64,000 nucleotides of DNA from Catellicoccus marimammalium M35/04/3 (GCF_000313915.1 NZ_AMYT01000021.1:62001-126000), one strand, 5' to 3'. Shown: positions 44,446-54,076, numbered from the stretch's first letter. A program made the numbers and translations. The notes: generated by a model not told the origin, from the sequence alone.

Positions 44446-46902
44446 ATGGATTTTGATCAAAGTATCCAAGAAATCATTCTCAAAGCTAGTGAATTAGCGA
44501 TGAAACATCGCTGTGAATACATTTCGAGCTTAGATTTACTTCGAGCCTTAGTAGAAGTAAATTTAGATGTGCAACAAGTGTTTAAAGAATTAAATATCAA
44601 CGAAGAAGAATTCTTTTCTTTTTTAGATAAAAAACAAGTAACGGGAGAATTCCCAGTAGATAAAGAAGCAGTATTATCGCGAATTAGTCAAGAGGCGTTA
44701 TTTTTAGCGAAACAAGAATCTGTACATTATCAATTTAAAGAAACAGAACCTTTATTTATTTTATTTGGCTTCTTACATTTAACAGATACAATGGTGTACC
44801 AAGTATTGACAAAGTTTGCACCAAAATATGGTTGGTTTGATGCGATTCATGTTCAATTGTTGCGTCGCAATGAAGGAAATCGTGAACAGCTTCTAGAATA
44901 TACACCTGACCTACATCCCATGGATGAGGACGAAGAAGAGTTTGAAGATGAATTTTTTGCTGAACCAATGCCACTAGAAACAAAAGAATTAGATCAAGTT
45001 TCACGTAATTTAACCGAATTGGCTAGAAATGGAAAATTAGATCCAGTCATTGGACGCGATGAAGAAATTGACCGTGTCTTACAAATTTTAGCTCGTAGAA
45101 CTAAAAATAATCCTTTATTATTAGGAGACCCTGGAGTCGGAAAAACAGCCATTGCAGAAGGGATTGCGCTACGTATTGCCAATAAAGAAGTTCCTGTAGA
45201 GTTTCAAAATAAAGAAATTATTCAATTAGATATTGCTAATGTAGTTGCTGGAACTCGCTTCCGTGGTGATTTTGAAGAACGAATGAAAAAAATCATGGCT
45301 GAAGTGGAAGCAAATCCACAAATTATTTTATTTATTGATGAAATTCATATGCTGATGCATGCTGGAAGTAGTGAAGGATCTGTCGATGCGTCTAATATTT
45401 TAAAACCAGCGTTAGCTCGTGGTGAAATCCAAATCTTAGGAGCAACGACATTTGAAGAATACCAAGAAAAAATTGAAAAAGATCGTGCGTTTGCTCGTCG
45501 TTTTGCATTAGTGAAATTATCAGAACCTACTGCTTCTGAAACGTTAACGATTTTAGAAGGATTACAAGGACGCTATGAGGCATATCACCACTTGCACTTC
45601 ACAAAAGAAGCATTAGAAGCAGCTGTTGATTTATCTGATCGTTATTTAACTGATCGTCATTTTCCAGATAAAGCGATTGATTTATTGGATGAAGCGGCAG
45701 CCAAAAAACGTGTAATTGATCGTGATTATTCTTTCCATGAAGATCAAAAAGCGTCTTTTGATTCTTTCTTAGAGCAACAAACCGAAGCAATGAAGAAAAA
45801 AGACTTTGTCCGTGCTAAAGAATTGCAAGATGAAATGGATAGTATTAAGGAAGAATTATCTTCTTATGAAAAAGATCGCCAGACAAAAGAGATCATCACT
45901 AAAGAAGATATTGCTCAGGTCGTTTCGCAATGGACAGGAGTACCAGTGACAGAAGTAGAACAATCAGAAGGCCAACGGTTATTACACTTAGAAGAAGAGT
46001 TAGAAAAACGTGTCATTGGACAAAAAGAAGCATGCCAAGTAGTTGCTCGTTCGATTCGTCGAGCTCGCAGTGGTCTTGCTTCTAGCAATCGTCCAATTGG
46101 TTCTTTCTTATTCTTAGGACCAACAGGGGTTGGGAAAACAGAATTAGCTAAAACTCTCGCTCGAACTCTATTCGGGGATGAAAAACAAATGATCCGTATC
46201 GACATGAGCGAATTTATGAGTAAAGAAAATGTAAGTCGCTTAATCGGTTCAGCTCCAGGCTATGTAGGATATGAGTCAGGAGGACAATTAACAGAAAAAG
46301 TACGCCAAAAACCATATAGCGTTTTACTTTTTGATGAAGTAGAAAAAGCACACCCTGATGTTTTCAATGTGATGTTACAAATTTTAGATGATGGTTATGT
46401 GACCGATGCAAAGGGACGTAAAGTCGATTTTACAAATACGGTAATTATTATGACTTCTAATATTGGAGCAAATGAAGTTCGTGACCAAAAACGAGTAGGT
46501 TTTGGACAAAGTGCAGAACTAGCTCAAAAAGAACGTGAGTCTATTATGCAAAATGCCTTAAAAGAGCATTTCCGTCCTGAATTTTTAAACCGTATCGATG
46601 ATACAATTATTTTCCATAATTTGGCTCAAAAAGATATCGAAGCCATTGCAAAACTATTTGTTTCTGATGTCAAAGAACGAGTAGAAAAATTAGGAATTGA
46701 ATTAAAAGTCAGTCATGCCGTCTATGAACAATTGGCAAAAGCAGGATTCGATGAAGAATATGGTGCACGTCCATTACGTCGTGTTGTCATTAAAGAAGTA
46801 GAAGATCGCTTAGCAGATGCTTTATTGAGCAAAGAATTTGTGGCAGGAGACGTTGTTCAATTTGGCGTTCGTCAAGGAAAATATTATATGAAGAAAAAAT
46901 AG
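44446..46902 (+). CDS. clpC: ATP-dependent Clp protease ATPase ClpC
   Basis: Hexameric AAA+ unfoldase that feeds ClpP. 818 residues: N-terminal Clp-N repeats (divergent), an acidic linker, AAA-1 with GDPGVGKTAIAEG and FIDEIHML, a middle domain with a UVR-like motif (DFVRAKELQDEMD) characteristic of ClpC, then AAA-2 with GPTGVGKTELAK and LFDEVEKAHPDVF, and the ClpP-docking region near VGFGQ. In many Firmicutes clpC follows ctsR; here it stands alone with its own upstream region and terminator. GGAGG precedes the ATG. Confidence 0.95.
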   Translation: MDFDQSIQEIILKASELAMKHRCEYISSLDLLRALVEVNLDVQQVFKELNINEEEFFSFLDKKQVTGEFPVDKEAVLSRISQEALFLAKQESVHYQFKETEPLFILFGFLHLTDTMVYQVLTKFAPKYGWFDAIHVQLLRRNEGNREQLLEYTPDLHPMDEDEEEFEDEFFAEPMPLETKELDQVSRNLTELARNGKLDPVIGRDEEIDRVLQILARRTKNNPLLLGDPGVGKTAIAEGIALRIANKEVPVEFQNKEIIQLDIANVVAGTRFRGDFEERMKKIMAEVEANPQIILFIDEIHMLMHAGSSEGSVDASNILKPALARGEIQILGATTFEEYQEKIEKDRAFARRFALVKLSEPTASETLTILEGLQGRYEAYHHLHFTKEALEAAVDLSDRYLTDRHFPDKAIDLLDEAAAKKRVIDRDYSFHEDQKASFDSFLEQQTEAMKKKDFVRAKELQDEMDSIKEELSSYEKDRQTKEIITKEDIAQVVSQWTGVPVTEVEQSEGQRLLHLEEELEKRVIGQKEACQVVARSIRRARSGLASSNRPIGSFLFLGPTGVGKTELAKTLARTLFGDEKQMIRIDMSEFMSKENVSRLIGSAPGYVGYESGGQLTEKVRQKPYSVLLFDEVEKAHPDVFNVMLQILDDGYVTDAKGRKVDFTNTVIIMTSNIGANEVRDQKRVGFGQSAELAQKERESIMQNALKEHFRPEFLNRIDDTIIFHNLAQKDIEAIAKLFVSDVKERVEKLGIELKVSHAVYEQLAKAGFDEEYGARPLRRVVIKEVEDRLADALLSKEFVAGDVVQFGVRQGKYYMKKK

Positions 46903-46926
46903 AAAGAGACGTTTCGTCTCTTTCCT
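46902..46926 (+). terminator. Hairpin after clpC
   Basis: Perfect 10-bp stem (46902-46911 with 46915-46924) with only a weak T tail; read-through into the U32 genes is possible. Confidence 0.65.
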
Positions 46927-46947
46927 TGTGTTATGAAAGGAGAAATT

Positions 46948-47868
46948 ATGATTCAGATTACGGCAACGGTCGAATCAAAAGAACAAGCAAAAGCGTTATT
47001 AGAAGTAGGAGTAGATACTTTATATGCAGGAGGATCTGTTTATGGATTACGTCTGCCACAATCTTTTACGCTTGAAGAATTAAAAGAATTAGTGGAATTA
47101 ACAAAAGAATATGACGCAAAATTAGTTGTGCCTTTAAATGCTATTATGCACCCAGAAAAAATGAGCCATATTCTTTCTTATATGGAAAATTTAGTCGAAA
47201 TTGGTGTCGAAGAAGTGGAAGTAGGAGATGTTGGTGTCATCCATTTAATCCGTAAAAATGAATTGCCATTAAAATTCATTTACAACGCACAAATGATTGT
47301 TACTAACGCTCGCCAAATTAACTTTTGGGCACGTAAAGGTGCAGTAAAAGCGGTACTTGGTCGTGAAGTGCCTTACTTAGAAATGAAATCACTAGTTAAA
47401 GCAAGTACGATTCCTGTCGAAGTATTAGTTTATGGAGCGACTTGTATTCACCAATCGTTACGTCCATTAGTACGTAACTATGAAAACTTCATTGGCGTAC
47501 AAGGAGACACAAGTAAAGAAGCTAACCTTTTCTTAGCCGAACCAAGAAAAGGAGGTACGCACTATTCAATTTATGAAGATGAGCATGGTACGCATATCTT
47601 TGCCGATAATGATTTAAACTTAATGTTGAAATTAAAAGAATTATATGAAATTGGTGTTTATGATTGGAAATTAGATGGAATCTATACACCAGGTATGGAC
47701 TTTGTTCGTATTGCTCGTTGTTTTGTCGAAGCTAAAGAAGCATTAGAAAATGGACAATGGGACGAAGCACAAGTTCAACAATGGAATGAAACGATTGAAA
47801 AACTTCATCCAGCACAACGTGGCTTAGATGAAGGATTTTATAATTATGATCCAGATGAGGTGAAATAA
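46948..47868 (+). CDS. U32 family protein, TrhP1/YrrN-like
   Basis: 306 residues. Begins MIQITATVESKEQAKALLEVG and contains YNAQMIVTNARQINFW and VYGATCIHQSLRPLV, the U32 collagenase-like family. In B. subtilis the pair YrrN/YrrO (TrhP1/TrhP2) is required for prephenate-dependent 5-hydroxyuridine at tRNA position 34; the same pairing is seen here. The annotation as a peptidase is historical. The ATG at 46948 follows AAAGGAG. Followed by the second member after 6 bases. Confidence 0.88.
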   Translation: MIQITATVESKEQAKALLEVGVDTLYAGGSVYGLRLPQSFTLEELKELVELTKEYDAKLVVPLNAIMHPEKMSHILSYMENLVEIGVEEVEVGDVGVIHLIRKNELPLKFIYNAQMIVTNARQINFWARKGAVKAVLGREVPYLEMKSLVKASTIPVEVLVYGATCIHQSLRPLVRNYENFIGVQGDTSKEANLFLAEPRKGGTHYSIYEDEHGTHIFADNDLNLMLKLKELYEIGVYDWKLDGIYTPGMDFVRIARCFVEAKEALENGQWDEAQVQQWNETIEKLHPAQRGLDEGFYNYDPDEVK

Positions 47869-47874
47869 AGGAAA

Positions 47875-49122
47875 ATGACAGAAAAAAGACAATTAAAACG
47901 TCCTGAGGTATTAGCTCCCGCAGGAACTTTAGAAAAATTAAAAACAGCTATCCATTACGGAGCAGATGCCGTATATATTGGAGGAAACAGTTACGGATTA
48001 CGTAGTCGTGCTGGAAACTTCAGTTTTGAAGAAATGAAAGAAGGCGTGGAATTTGCCAACCAATATGGAGCGAAAGTTTATGTCGCTGCCAACATGGTTG
48101 CCCATGAAGGAGATTTAGAAGGAGCTGGTGAATTTTTCCGTACGTTACGTGATATTGGAATTTCAGCTGTAATTATTTCTGATCCTGCCTTTATCGATAT
48201 TTGTTTAACCGAAGCACCAGGACTACCAGTACACTTATCTACTCAAGCTTCTGCAACAAATGCGGAAACGTTACAATTTTGGCAAGAAGAAGGCTTAGAA
48301 CGTGCCGTTTTAGGTCGTGAAGTATCAATGGAAGAAGTACGTAAAATCCGCGAAAATACAGATTTAGAAATCGAAGTCTTTATCCATGGGGCGATGTGTA
48401 TTTCTTATTCTGGTCGCTGTACGTTATCTAACCATATGAGTAAACGCGATGCGAACCGTGGAGGATGCTGTCAATCTTGCCGTTGGAAATATGATTTATA
48501 TGAAATGCCATTTGGTGGAGAACGTCACTACATTGCAGAAGATGGCCAAGTAAAAGAAGAAGAATTTTCAATGAGTGCTGTGGATATGTCAATGATTGAG
48601 CACATTCCTGATTTAATTGAAGCAGGAGTAGATAGCTTAAAAATTGAAGGTCGTATGAAATCTATCCACTATGTGTCTACAGTGGCTAATGTTTATAAAG
48701 CAGCGGTTAATAGTTATTTAGAAGATCCAGAGCATTATGAAACAAAACAAGAATGGATTGATGAGCTATGGAAAGTAGCACAACGTGAATTAGCAACTGG
48801 TTTCTATTATGGAATCCCAGATGAAAATGCACAATTATTTGGAGAACGTCGTAAAATTCCAGAATATAAATTCATTGGTGAAGTATTAGCTTATGATGAC
48901 GCAACAAAAATGGCTACTATTCGTCAGCGTAATCGTTTCTATGTTGGAGACGAAATTGAATTTTATGGTCCAGGAATGCGCCATCACGAACAAACGGTAG
49001 AAAAAATGTGGAATGAAGACGGAGAAAGTATTGAAGTAGCGCCAAATCCAATGATGATTTTAACGATGCCAGTAACAGAACCCGTACAAGTTGGAGATAT
49101 GATCCGTAAACGTAAAAAGTAA
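47875..49122 (+). CDS. U32 family tRNA hydroxylation protein, TrhP2/YrrO-like
   Basis: 415 residues: RPEVLAPAGTLEKLKTAIHYGADAVY start, HLSTQASATNAETLQFW, IHGAMCISYSGRC and the cysteine-rich RGGCCQSCRW, which in the family forms an iron-sulfur site, then a C-terminal beta domain. Together with the upstream gene it likely makes 5-hydroxyuridine in tRNA from prephenate. AAAGGAAA precedes the ATG. Confidence 0.92.
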   Translation: MTEKRQLKRPEVLAPAGTLEKLKTAIHYGADAVYIGGNSYGLRSRAGNFSFEEMKEGVEFANQYGAKVYVAANMVAHEGDLEGAGEFFRTLRDIGISAVIISDPAFIDICLTEAPGLPVHLSTQASATNAETLQFWQEEGLERAVLGREVSMEEVRKIRENTDLEIEVFIHGAMCISYSGRCTLSNHMSKRDANRGGCCQSCRWKYDLYEMPFGGERHYIAEDGQVKEEEFSMSAVDMSMIEHIPDLIEAGVDSLKIEGRMKSIHYVSTVANVYKAAVNSYLEDPEHYETKQEWIDELWKVAQRELATGFYYGIPDENAQLFGERRKIPEYKFIGEVLAYDDATKMATIRQRNRFYVGDEIEFYGPGMRHHEQTVEKMWNEDGESIEVAPNPMMILTMPVTEPVQVGDMIRKRKK

Positions 49123-49135
49123 ATTGAAACACTTT

Positions 49136-49181
49136 TGTAATATACTGTTTAAAATACTGTTAAAAAATTATGTTATACTGT
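49136..49181 (+). promoter_or_regulatory. sagA-like promoter with repeated TGTWAH-like half-sites
   Basis: An extended -10 TGTTATACT lies at 49171-49179. Upstream are ATACTGT repeats at 49142, 49154 and 49175 and the hexamers TGTAAT (49136), TGTTTA (49146), TGTTAA (49158), TGTTAT (49171). Three of the four match the WalR/VicR half-site TGTWAH, but the spacings (4, 6 and 7 bases) are not the canonical 5. WalR controls wall hydrolases of this type in related cocci. Confidence 0.45.
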
Positions 49182-49254
49182 CCATAGTGTTTTAGTATTA
49201 AAAGTAAGTGAGATTAAGTCTTTTAAATAATAGACAACTACGGAGGAATTCAAC

Positions 49255-51108
49255 GTGAAAAAGAATTTATTATCAGGAATTATGGCAGCCGGTGTTGTTG
49301 CATCCTCTTTGGGAACAACTCAAGCTGCATTAGCTGATGAGTTAGAGCAACAAGTATCATCAAAAACAAAACAAATTGCTGCTCAAGATCAACATATTGA
49401 TAGTTTATTGACAAAACAAAATTCATTAGAAGATCAATTAAAAGGAATTCAAACAAACATTGTTGACTTAGAAGGACAAACCAATGCCTTACGTGGTCAA
49501 AAACAGGAATTGAATGAACAAATTTCTGAATTAAAAGCAGAATTGAAACGCTTGGAAAAATCAATTACTAAGCGTAATGATACAATTAAAGCGCAAGCAC
49601 GTTCTGTTCAAGTTCATACTGCATCAAACAACAGTTTAGATATGATCTTAAACGCAGATTCTGTTAGTGAAGCTGTTAACCGTTTAGCTGCGACAACACG
49701 TTTAATGAATGTAAACCGTCGTTTAGTAGAACAACAAAAAGATGCGAAAAAAGAAATTGAAAAAGCAAAAGCAAAATTAAATGAAAAATTAGATGCGTTA
49801 AAACAAAATGAAGCATCATTACAATCAAAAACAGTAGCTTTACGTGACCAACAGTTACAAGAACAAGTGATGTTAAAAGCTGTTGCTTTAGAAAAAGAAA
49901 CTGCTCAAGGGAAACGTGATCAGTTAGAAAAAGAAAAAAATGATGCGATTGTAGCTTTACGTCAACAACGTGAACGCGAAGCACAAGCACGTATCAAAGC
50001 ACAACAAGAAGCTATCCGCAAAGCAAAAGAAGAAGAAATGCAACGTCAACAAGCAGAAGCAGAACAAAAAGCTGCGGAAGAAGCTGCGAAGAAAGCAGAA
50101 CAAGAAGCTCTTCGTAAAGCACAACAACAAGAAGAAGCTCGCAAAGCGCAATTAGAAGCTGCGAAGAAAGCAGAAGAACAACAAAAAGCTGCAGAAGAAG
50201 CTGCGAAGAAAGCTAATGAAGAAGCAGCAAAAGAAGCAGCTGAAAAAGCAGAAGCTGCTAAACAAGAAGCGGCACAAAAAGCAGAAGCAGAAAAAGAAGC
50301 TCAACAAGCAGCAGAAGAAGCTCAAAAACAAGAACAAGCTGCTCAAGATAAAGTAGAACAAACAAAACCAAATGATGCGACACAAACTCCATCAACAGAT
50401 ACAACTGTAGATTCTACTCAACAGGAAAATAATACAACGGCTACTGATCAAAACAATGGAACAACACAAACTCCATCAACAGGTCAAAATGGATCAACTT
50501 CAGATAACACAACTACTGAAAACAACGGTTCACAAAACAATGGTCAAGCTACAGATTCAACAAATAATAACCAAAATAGCGGTTCACAAAATAATAATCA
50601 AAGTAGCAATAACCAAACAAGTGGTAGCCAAAATAATAACCAAAATAGTAACCAAAGTAATGGTTCACAAAACAATAGTAACCAAAATAGCGGTTCACAA
50701 AACAACCAAACAAAACCAAATACACCGGCAGAAAAACCAAGCGTTCCATCTGGTAACTATGGTTCAGTAGCAGAAGCTGCGAAAGCATACTTAGGTGTAC
50801 CTTATGTTTGGGGTGGTACAACACCAGCAGGATTTGACTGTTCTGGATTAACAAGCTATGTTTACCGTCAAGTAACAGGTAAAGATATCGGACGTGTAAC
50901 GACTGCTCAAGAAAATGCAGGAACACGTATTCCATTAAGTCAAGCTCAAGCTGGAGACTTAGTCTTCTTTGGACCTGCCGGAGCAACTTACCACGTAGGT
51001 ATTTACTTAGGTGATGGCACATTTATCCATGCGCCACAACCAGGTGAAAGCGTTAAAATTACACCAATTCAATACTACACACCAGACTTTGCAGTTCGTG
51101 TAGCTTAA
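49255..51108 (+). CDS. sagA: Secreted NlpC/P60 peptidoglycan hydrolase, SagA-like
   Basis: 617 residues: signal peptide (about 1-27, cut after AALA), a long coiled coil (about 30-230), an Ala/Glu/Lys-rich helical repeat region (about 230-370), a Thr/Asn/Ser/Gln-rich low-complexity linker (about 370-495) and a C-terminal NlpC/P60 domain with catalytic Cys in DCSGL, His in TYHVGIYLGDG and His in FIHAPQPG. This is the layout of enterococcal SagA, which cleaves muropeptides at the septum and releases NOD2-active fragments. The start is a GTG after CGGAGGAAT. Monocistronic, with a strong terminator. Confidence 0.92.
   Translation: MKKNLLSGIMAAGVVASSLGTTQAALADELEQQVSSKTKQIAAQDQHIDSLLTKQNSLEDQLKGIQTNIVDLEGQTNALRGQKQELNEQISELKAELKRLEKSITKRNDTIKAQARSVQVHTASNNSLDMILNADSVSEAVNRLAATTRLMNVNRRLVEQQKDAKKEIEKAKAKLNEKLDALKQNEASLQSKTVALRDQQLQEQVMLKAVALEKETAQGKRDQLEKEKNDAIVALRQQREREAQARIKAQQEAIRKAKEEEMQRQQAEAEQKAAEEAAKKAEQEALRKAQQQEEARKAQLEAAKKAEEQQKAAEEAAKKANEEAAKEAAEKAEAAKQEAAQKAEAEKEAQQAAEEAQKQEQAAQDKVEQTKPNDATQTPSTDTTVDSTQQENNTTATDQNNGTTQTPSTGQNGSTSDNTTTENNGSQNNGQATDSTNNNQNSGSQNNNQSSNNQTSGSQNNNQNSNQSNGSQNNSNQNSGSQNNQTKPNTPAEKPSVPSGNYGSVAEAAKAYLGVPYVWGGTTPAGFDCSGLTSYVYRQVTGKDIGRVTTAQENAGTRIPLSQAQAGDLVFFGPAGATYHVGIYLGDGTFIHAPQPGESVKITPIQYYTPDFAVRVA
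50038..50345 (+). repeat. Imperfect tandem repeats encoding an Ala/Glu/Lys-rich helix
   Basis: Repeated GAAGCTGCGAAGAAAGC units (for example near 50089, 50155 and 50197) encode recurring EAAKKA blocks within the SagA-like protein. Confidence 0.75.
50560..50715 (+). repeat. Low-complexity repeats encoding the Asn/Ser/Gln linker
   Basis: Recurring AGCGGTTCACAAAAC and AACCAAAATAG units give NQNSGSQNN-type repeats; length variation between strains would be expected. Confidence 0.75.
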
Positions 51109-51120
51109 TGAAAGATATAA

Positions 51121-51152
51121 AAAAACGACAGGATGAATTTCCTGTCGTTTTT
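51121..51152. terminator. Bidirectional terminator between sagA-like gene and HAD gene
   Basis: 13-bp stem (51121-51133 with 51140-51152) with A-run and T-run flanks, between convergent genes. Confidence 0.93.
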
Positions 51153-51157
51153 TGTAT

Positions 51158-51961
51158 TTATGCCCAAGTTTCTACAGCGTAAGCAACTCCATTTTCAGCA
51201 TTTGTTTTTGTTACTTGATCGGCAACAGCTTTTAATTCGGGAACTGCATTTCCCATAGCGACTCCCACTCCAGCATATTCAATCATGGTCATATCATTCA
51301 TGTTGTCTCCAATAGCCATGACTTCTTCACGCTGAATTCCTAATTGTTCTGCTAAGTCTTTCAATGCATTTCCTTTTGTCGCTTTTTTGTTTAAAATTTC
51401 TAAGAAGAAATCCATACTTTTAACAAATTCATATTCTTCTAAATATTTTTCTGGAATATGTGGAATTGCGGCATCTAAAATTGCAGGATCATCAATAAAC
51501 ATCATTTTACTAATAATCATGTCACGATCCATCTCTTCCGCTGTGCAATAGTGAAGAGGCATGTTTGTCATTCCACTTTCTATTACTGTGTATTTGCTAA
51601 TATCTTTGTTGGACGTATACATTGCTTCTGTTGTCTCTGTGTGCATATGAACTCCAAGTTCTAATGCTAAACGTTCCATTTTATAGTAATCAGCAATTGT
51701 CAATGTATGATGCGCTAAAATTTCTTTTGATTTTACTTTTTGCGCTAAAGCACCATTGAAAGTAATCACATAATCATCTTCGCCTGTGAAGCCTAATTCG
51801 TCTAAATAATTTTGTACTCCTAAGATTGGACGTCCAGTACAAAGAACAATTTTAACTCCTTCCTTTGCTTTTTTTTGCAAAGCCAGTTTGACTTCGTCAG
51901 CTAATTGATGATGCTCATTTAACAATGTGCCATCAATATCAATTGCGATTAATTTGATCAT
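51158..51961 (-). CDS. Cof-type HAD hydrolase (YidA-like)
   Basis: 267 residues with motif I IDIDGTLLNE, motif II CTGRPI, IISKMMFIDDP in the cap, and motif III/IV VMAIGDNMNDMTMIEYAG plus AMGNAVPELK. Subfamily IIB sugar-phosphatase type; substrate unknown. The ATG at 51961 follows AAAGGAGG; upstream in-frame codons overlap the HD gene. Last gene of a three-gene minus-strand unit. Confidence 0.92.
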   Translation of the reverse strand: MIKLIAIDIDGTLLNEHHQLADEVKLALQKKAKEGVKIVLCTGRPILGVQNYLDELGFTGEDDYVITFNGALAQKVKSKEILAHHTLTIADYYKMERLALELGVHMHTETTEAMYTSNKDISKYTVIESGMTNMPLHYCTAEEMDRDMIISKMMFIDDPAILDAAIPHIPEKYLEEYEFVKSMDFFLEILNKKATKGNALKDLAEQLGIQREEVMAIGDNMNDMTMIEYAGVGVAMGNAVPELKAVADQVTKTNAENGVAYAVETWA

Positions 51962-51980
51962 TGATTTTTCCTCCTTTGAT

Positions 51981-53312
51981 TTATAGTTTAGTGACATTTC
52001 GGTCAAGAGTTTGTTGAATCCACTGTTGGAAACGTAAGATTTCAGAATTTTGTTCTAATGTTTGTGTAGGTTTGACCATCTCTCTTGGAAAATAGAAGCG
52101 ACGGTCAATAATCGTTTCTCCAGATAAAGCTTTAACAATTTCACTTTTTGTAGATAATTCAAAGAAAGAACCATCATGACGCATTAATTCAATTTGTGTT
52201 CTTGGATGATGAATTCGAGAGCGATAAATATCATAAGGCAAGTCGCTCGCATCATTTAAACCTGAATAATAGGTAGGGTTGTATCCTATTTTTTGTAAAA
52301 TGACTTTTGCTCCACGTAATTTTCTTTGGTCTAATTGGCTAGGAAGTGGAATCGATTTAAATGGTTTTCGATTGATAAAGCGACAAGCTAAATCTGATAA
52401 AATAGGATCTTTGGCTTTGGTCCAAAGTTGGAAATAAGTTAAAAGTACATCATCTGTCAGTGCTAAATAATCTTCTAACGTATAGCGTTGAGAAAAGAAA
52501 GGAACGAGTAGCTCACAATGTTGTTTAAAGTAATGACTATCTTGGTCATATAAATCACGGGCACGTTCTAATAAACGTTGGAGGATCACTTCCATTCCAC
52601 GAGAAACGGGATGGAAATAAACTTGCATAAACATTTGGTAGCGACTTACGATGTAATCTTCAATGGCATGCATTCCTTCTTCTTTGAAGCAAATTCCTTT
52701 AGCATAAGGACGCATAACGCGAAGCATACGTGTTAAATCGTAATTTCCATATTCTACTCCTGTGTAATAAGCATCACGACGTAAATAATCCATACGGTCT
52801 GCATCAGCTTGACTGGAAATCATTTGGACTACTTGTGGATTTGGATATTTTTTAGCAATCACTGCTGCTACTTTTTCTGGAAAGTCAGGGCTAACCTGAG
52901 TTAATACTTGATGAATTTCTGTTGTGGGTGACAAGATAATTTCAATCCCAATTTGTTCGTGATTGGTATCAAAAAGATGCTCAAAAGTGTGAGAATAGGC
53001 ACCATGCCCAATATCATGTAATAAAGCAGCACATAGCGTAACTAAACGCTCAGAATCATCCCAACCATCTTTACCATAAATTTCTTTTGGATAGTTGCGT
53101 TGGAATTGGTCACAAATTTGGCGAGTAATTTCATAAACTCCTAAACAATGACCAAAGCGGGAATGCTCCGCACCATGGAAAGTAAAAGAGGTTGTTCCTA
53201 ATTGTTTAATGCGGCGTAGTCGCTGAAATTCTTTTGTGTTGATTAAATCTAAAATAATTTGATCTTGAATATAAATGTACCCATGGATGGGATCACGAAA
53301 TACTTTTTCCAT
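51981..53312 (-). CDS. HD-domain dNTP triphosphohydrolase (EF1143/YwfO type)
   Basis: 443 residues. N-terminal block FRDPIHGYIYIQDQIILDLI, the HD metal-site residues in HSRFGHCLGVYE and LLHDIGHGAYSHTFEH, and DADRMDYLRRDAYYTG are those of the SAMHD1-like family whose E. faecalis member EF1143 is a dGTP-activated dNTPase. Role is presumably control of dNTP pools. ATG 53312 was chosen over an in-frame GTG at 53321 because AGGTG overlaps the latter. It overlaps the upstream ligase gene by 20 bases. Confidence 0.92.
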   Translation of the reverse strand: MEKVFRDPIHGYIYIQDQIILDLINTKEFQRLRRIKQLGTTSFTFHGAEHSRFGHCLGVYEITRQICDQFQRNYPKEIYGKDGWDDSERLVTLCAALLHDIGHGAYSHTFEHLFDTNHEQIGIEIILSPTTEIHQVLTQVSPDFPEKVAAVIAKKYPNPQVVQMISSQADADRMDYLRRDAYYTGVEYGNYDLTRMLRVMRPYAKGICFKEEGMHAIEDYIVSRYQMFMQVYFHPVSRGMEVILQRLLERARDLYDQDSHYFKQHCELLVPFFSQRYTLEDYLALTDDVLLTYFQLWTKAKDPILSDLACRFINRKPFKSIPLPSQLDQRKLRGAKVILQKIGYNPTYYSGLNDASDLPYDIYRSRIHHPRTQIELMRHDGSFFELSTKSEIVKALSGETIIDRRFYFPREMVKPTQTLEQNSEILRFQQWIQQTLDRNVTKL

Positions 53313-54018
53313 AAAAATCACCTACTTGTCTTTGTCGAAAATCAAGACGTTTTTGAATATTATTACGAATCGTTGGATGAGCATCCACCCAAGATTGGAA
53401 ATCTGTTAAGTCAATGAAAGGATAAGCATAATCATATTTCCATGATTCTTGCCAATCACTTAGAGATGCCATCGTTTCTGGATGAATGGTCAATGCTTTT
53501 GGGTCTTCAGCTAGAGAATAGAAATGTTGTAAATCTTCTCCTCGCTTTTGTTGATTTCCATATAAACTAATATAAGCCATTACTACTGTAGCTCCTTGAC
53601 CACGCTTTTGACTCATCCCTGCAATTTTTTTTCCTTGATAATGAATGTCATAATTTCCAGGGCAATAAGAATTTATAACTTCTCCTGCAAGTAAAGGAAG
53701 GTTACAATTTTTTTGAATACAAAGATACAATTGCTCATAAGCAGTATCAATGGATGGAGTATCAGGTAAAAATAAAGATAAATTCAATACTCCAGGCTCG
53801 CTAATCACTGCACGTCCACCAGAAGAACGAACAAATAAATCATAATCTTGAAGCGTAGCACAACGTTCGGAAAAATGATTCAATTGTGTATCTTCTTGTC
53901 CTAGAATACATGTTGGCGCACTCGTCCATTCATGTAAAAAAGGAGTCTTTTTTTCTGCTACATAGTGTAACATTAGTTCTGTATCTAAAAAGGCATCGTT
54001 CACCTTCGTATAGTACAT
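53293..54018 (-). CDS. Lipoate/octanoate ligase-transferase family protein (LipL/LipM-like)
   Basis: 241 residues of the biotin/lipoate A/B ligase fold: LFVRSSGGRAVISEPGVLNLSL near 62-82 (RRxGGG-like motif) and SYCPGNYDIHYQGKKIAGMSQ near 117-137, with Cys119 in the place of the thioester cysteine of LipL/LipM and the conserved Lys in KKIAG. It most likely transfers octanoyl/lipoyl groups (amidotransferase LipL) rather than acting as an ATP-dependent LplA, but this is not certain. First gene of the minus-strand unit. Confidence 0.8.
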   Translation of the reverse strand: MYYTKVNDAFLDTELMLHYVAEKKTPFLHEWTSAPTCILGQEDTQLNHFSERCATLQDYDLFVRSSGGRAVISEPGVLNLSLFLPDTPSIDTAYEQLYLCIQKNCNLPLLAGEVINSYCPGNYDIHYQGKKIAGMSQKRGQGATVVMAYISLYGNQQKRGEDLQHFYSLAEDPKALTIHPETMASLSDWQESWKYDYAYPFIDLTDFQSWVDAHPTIRNNIQKRLDFRQRQVGDFYGKSIS

Positions 54019-54043
54019 AGGAATCTCTCCTTTCTTCTTCTCT

Positions 54044-54073
54044 ATTATACAAAAAATGCGTTCTACTTGTCAT
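54044..54073 (-). promoter_or_regulatory. Promoter of the minus-strand lipL-like unit
   Basis: Minus-strand ATGACA (54073-54068), 18 bases, TATAAT (54049-54044). Back to back with the next promoter, upstream elements nearly touching. Confidence 0.65.
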
Positions 54074-54076
54074 TGA

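Noticed and set aside
49957-50770. Long open frames on both strands inside the SagA-like gene
   Set aside because: They arise from low-complexity repeats, have no ribosome sites and lie antisense or out of frame to a well-supported gene.
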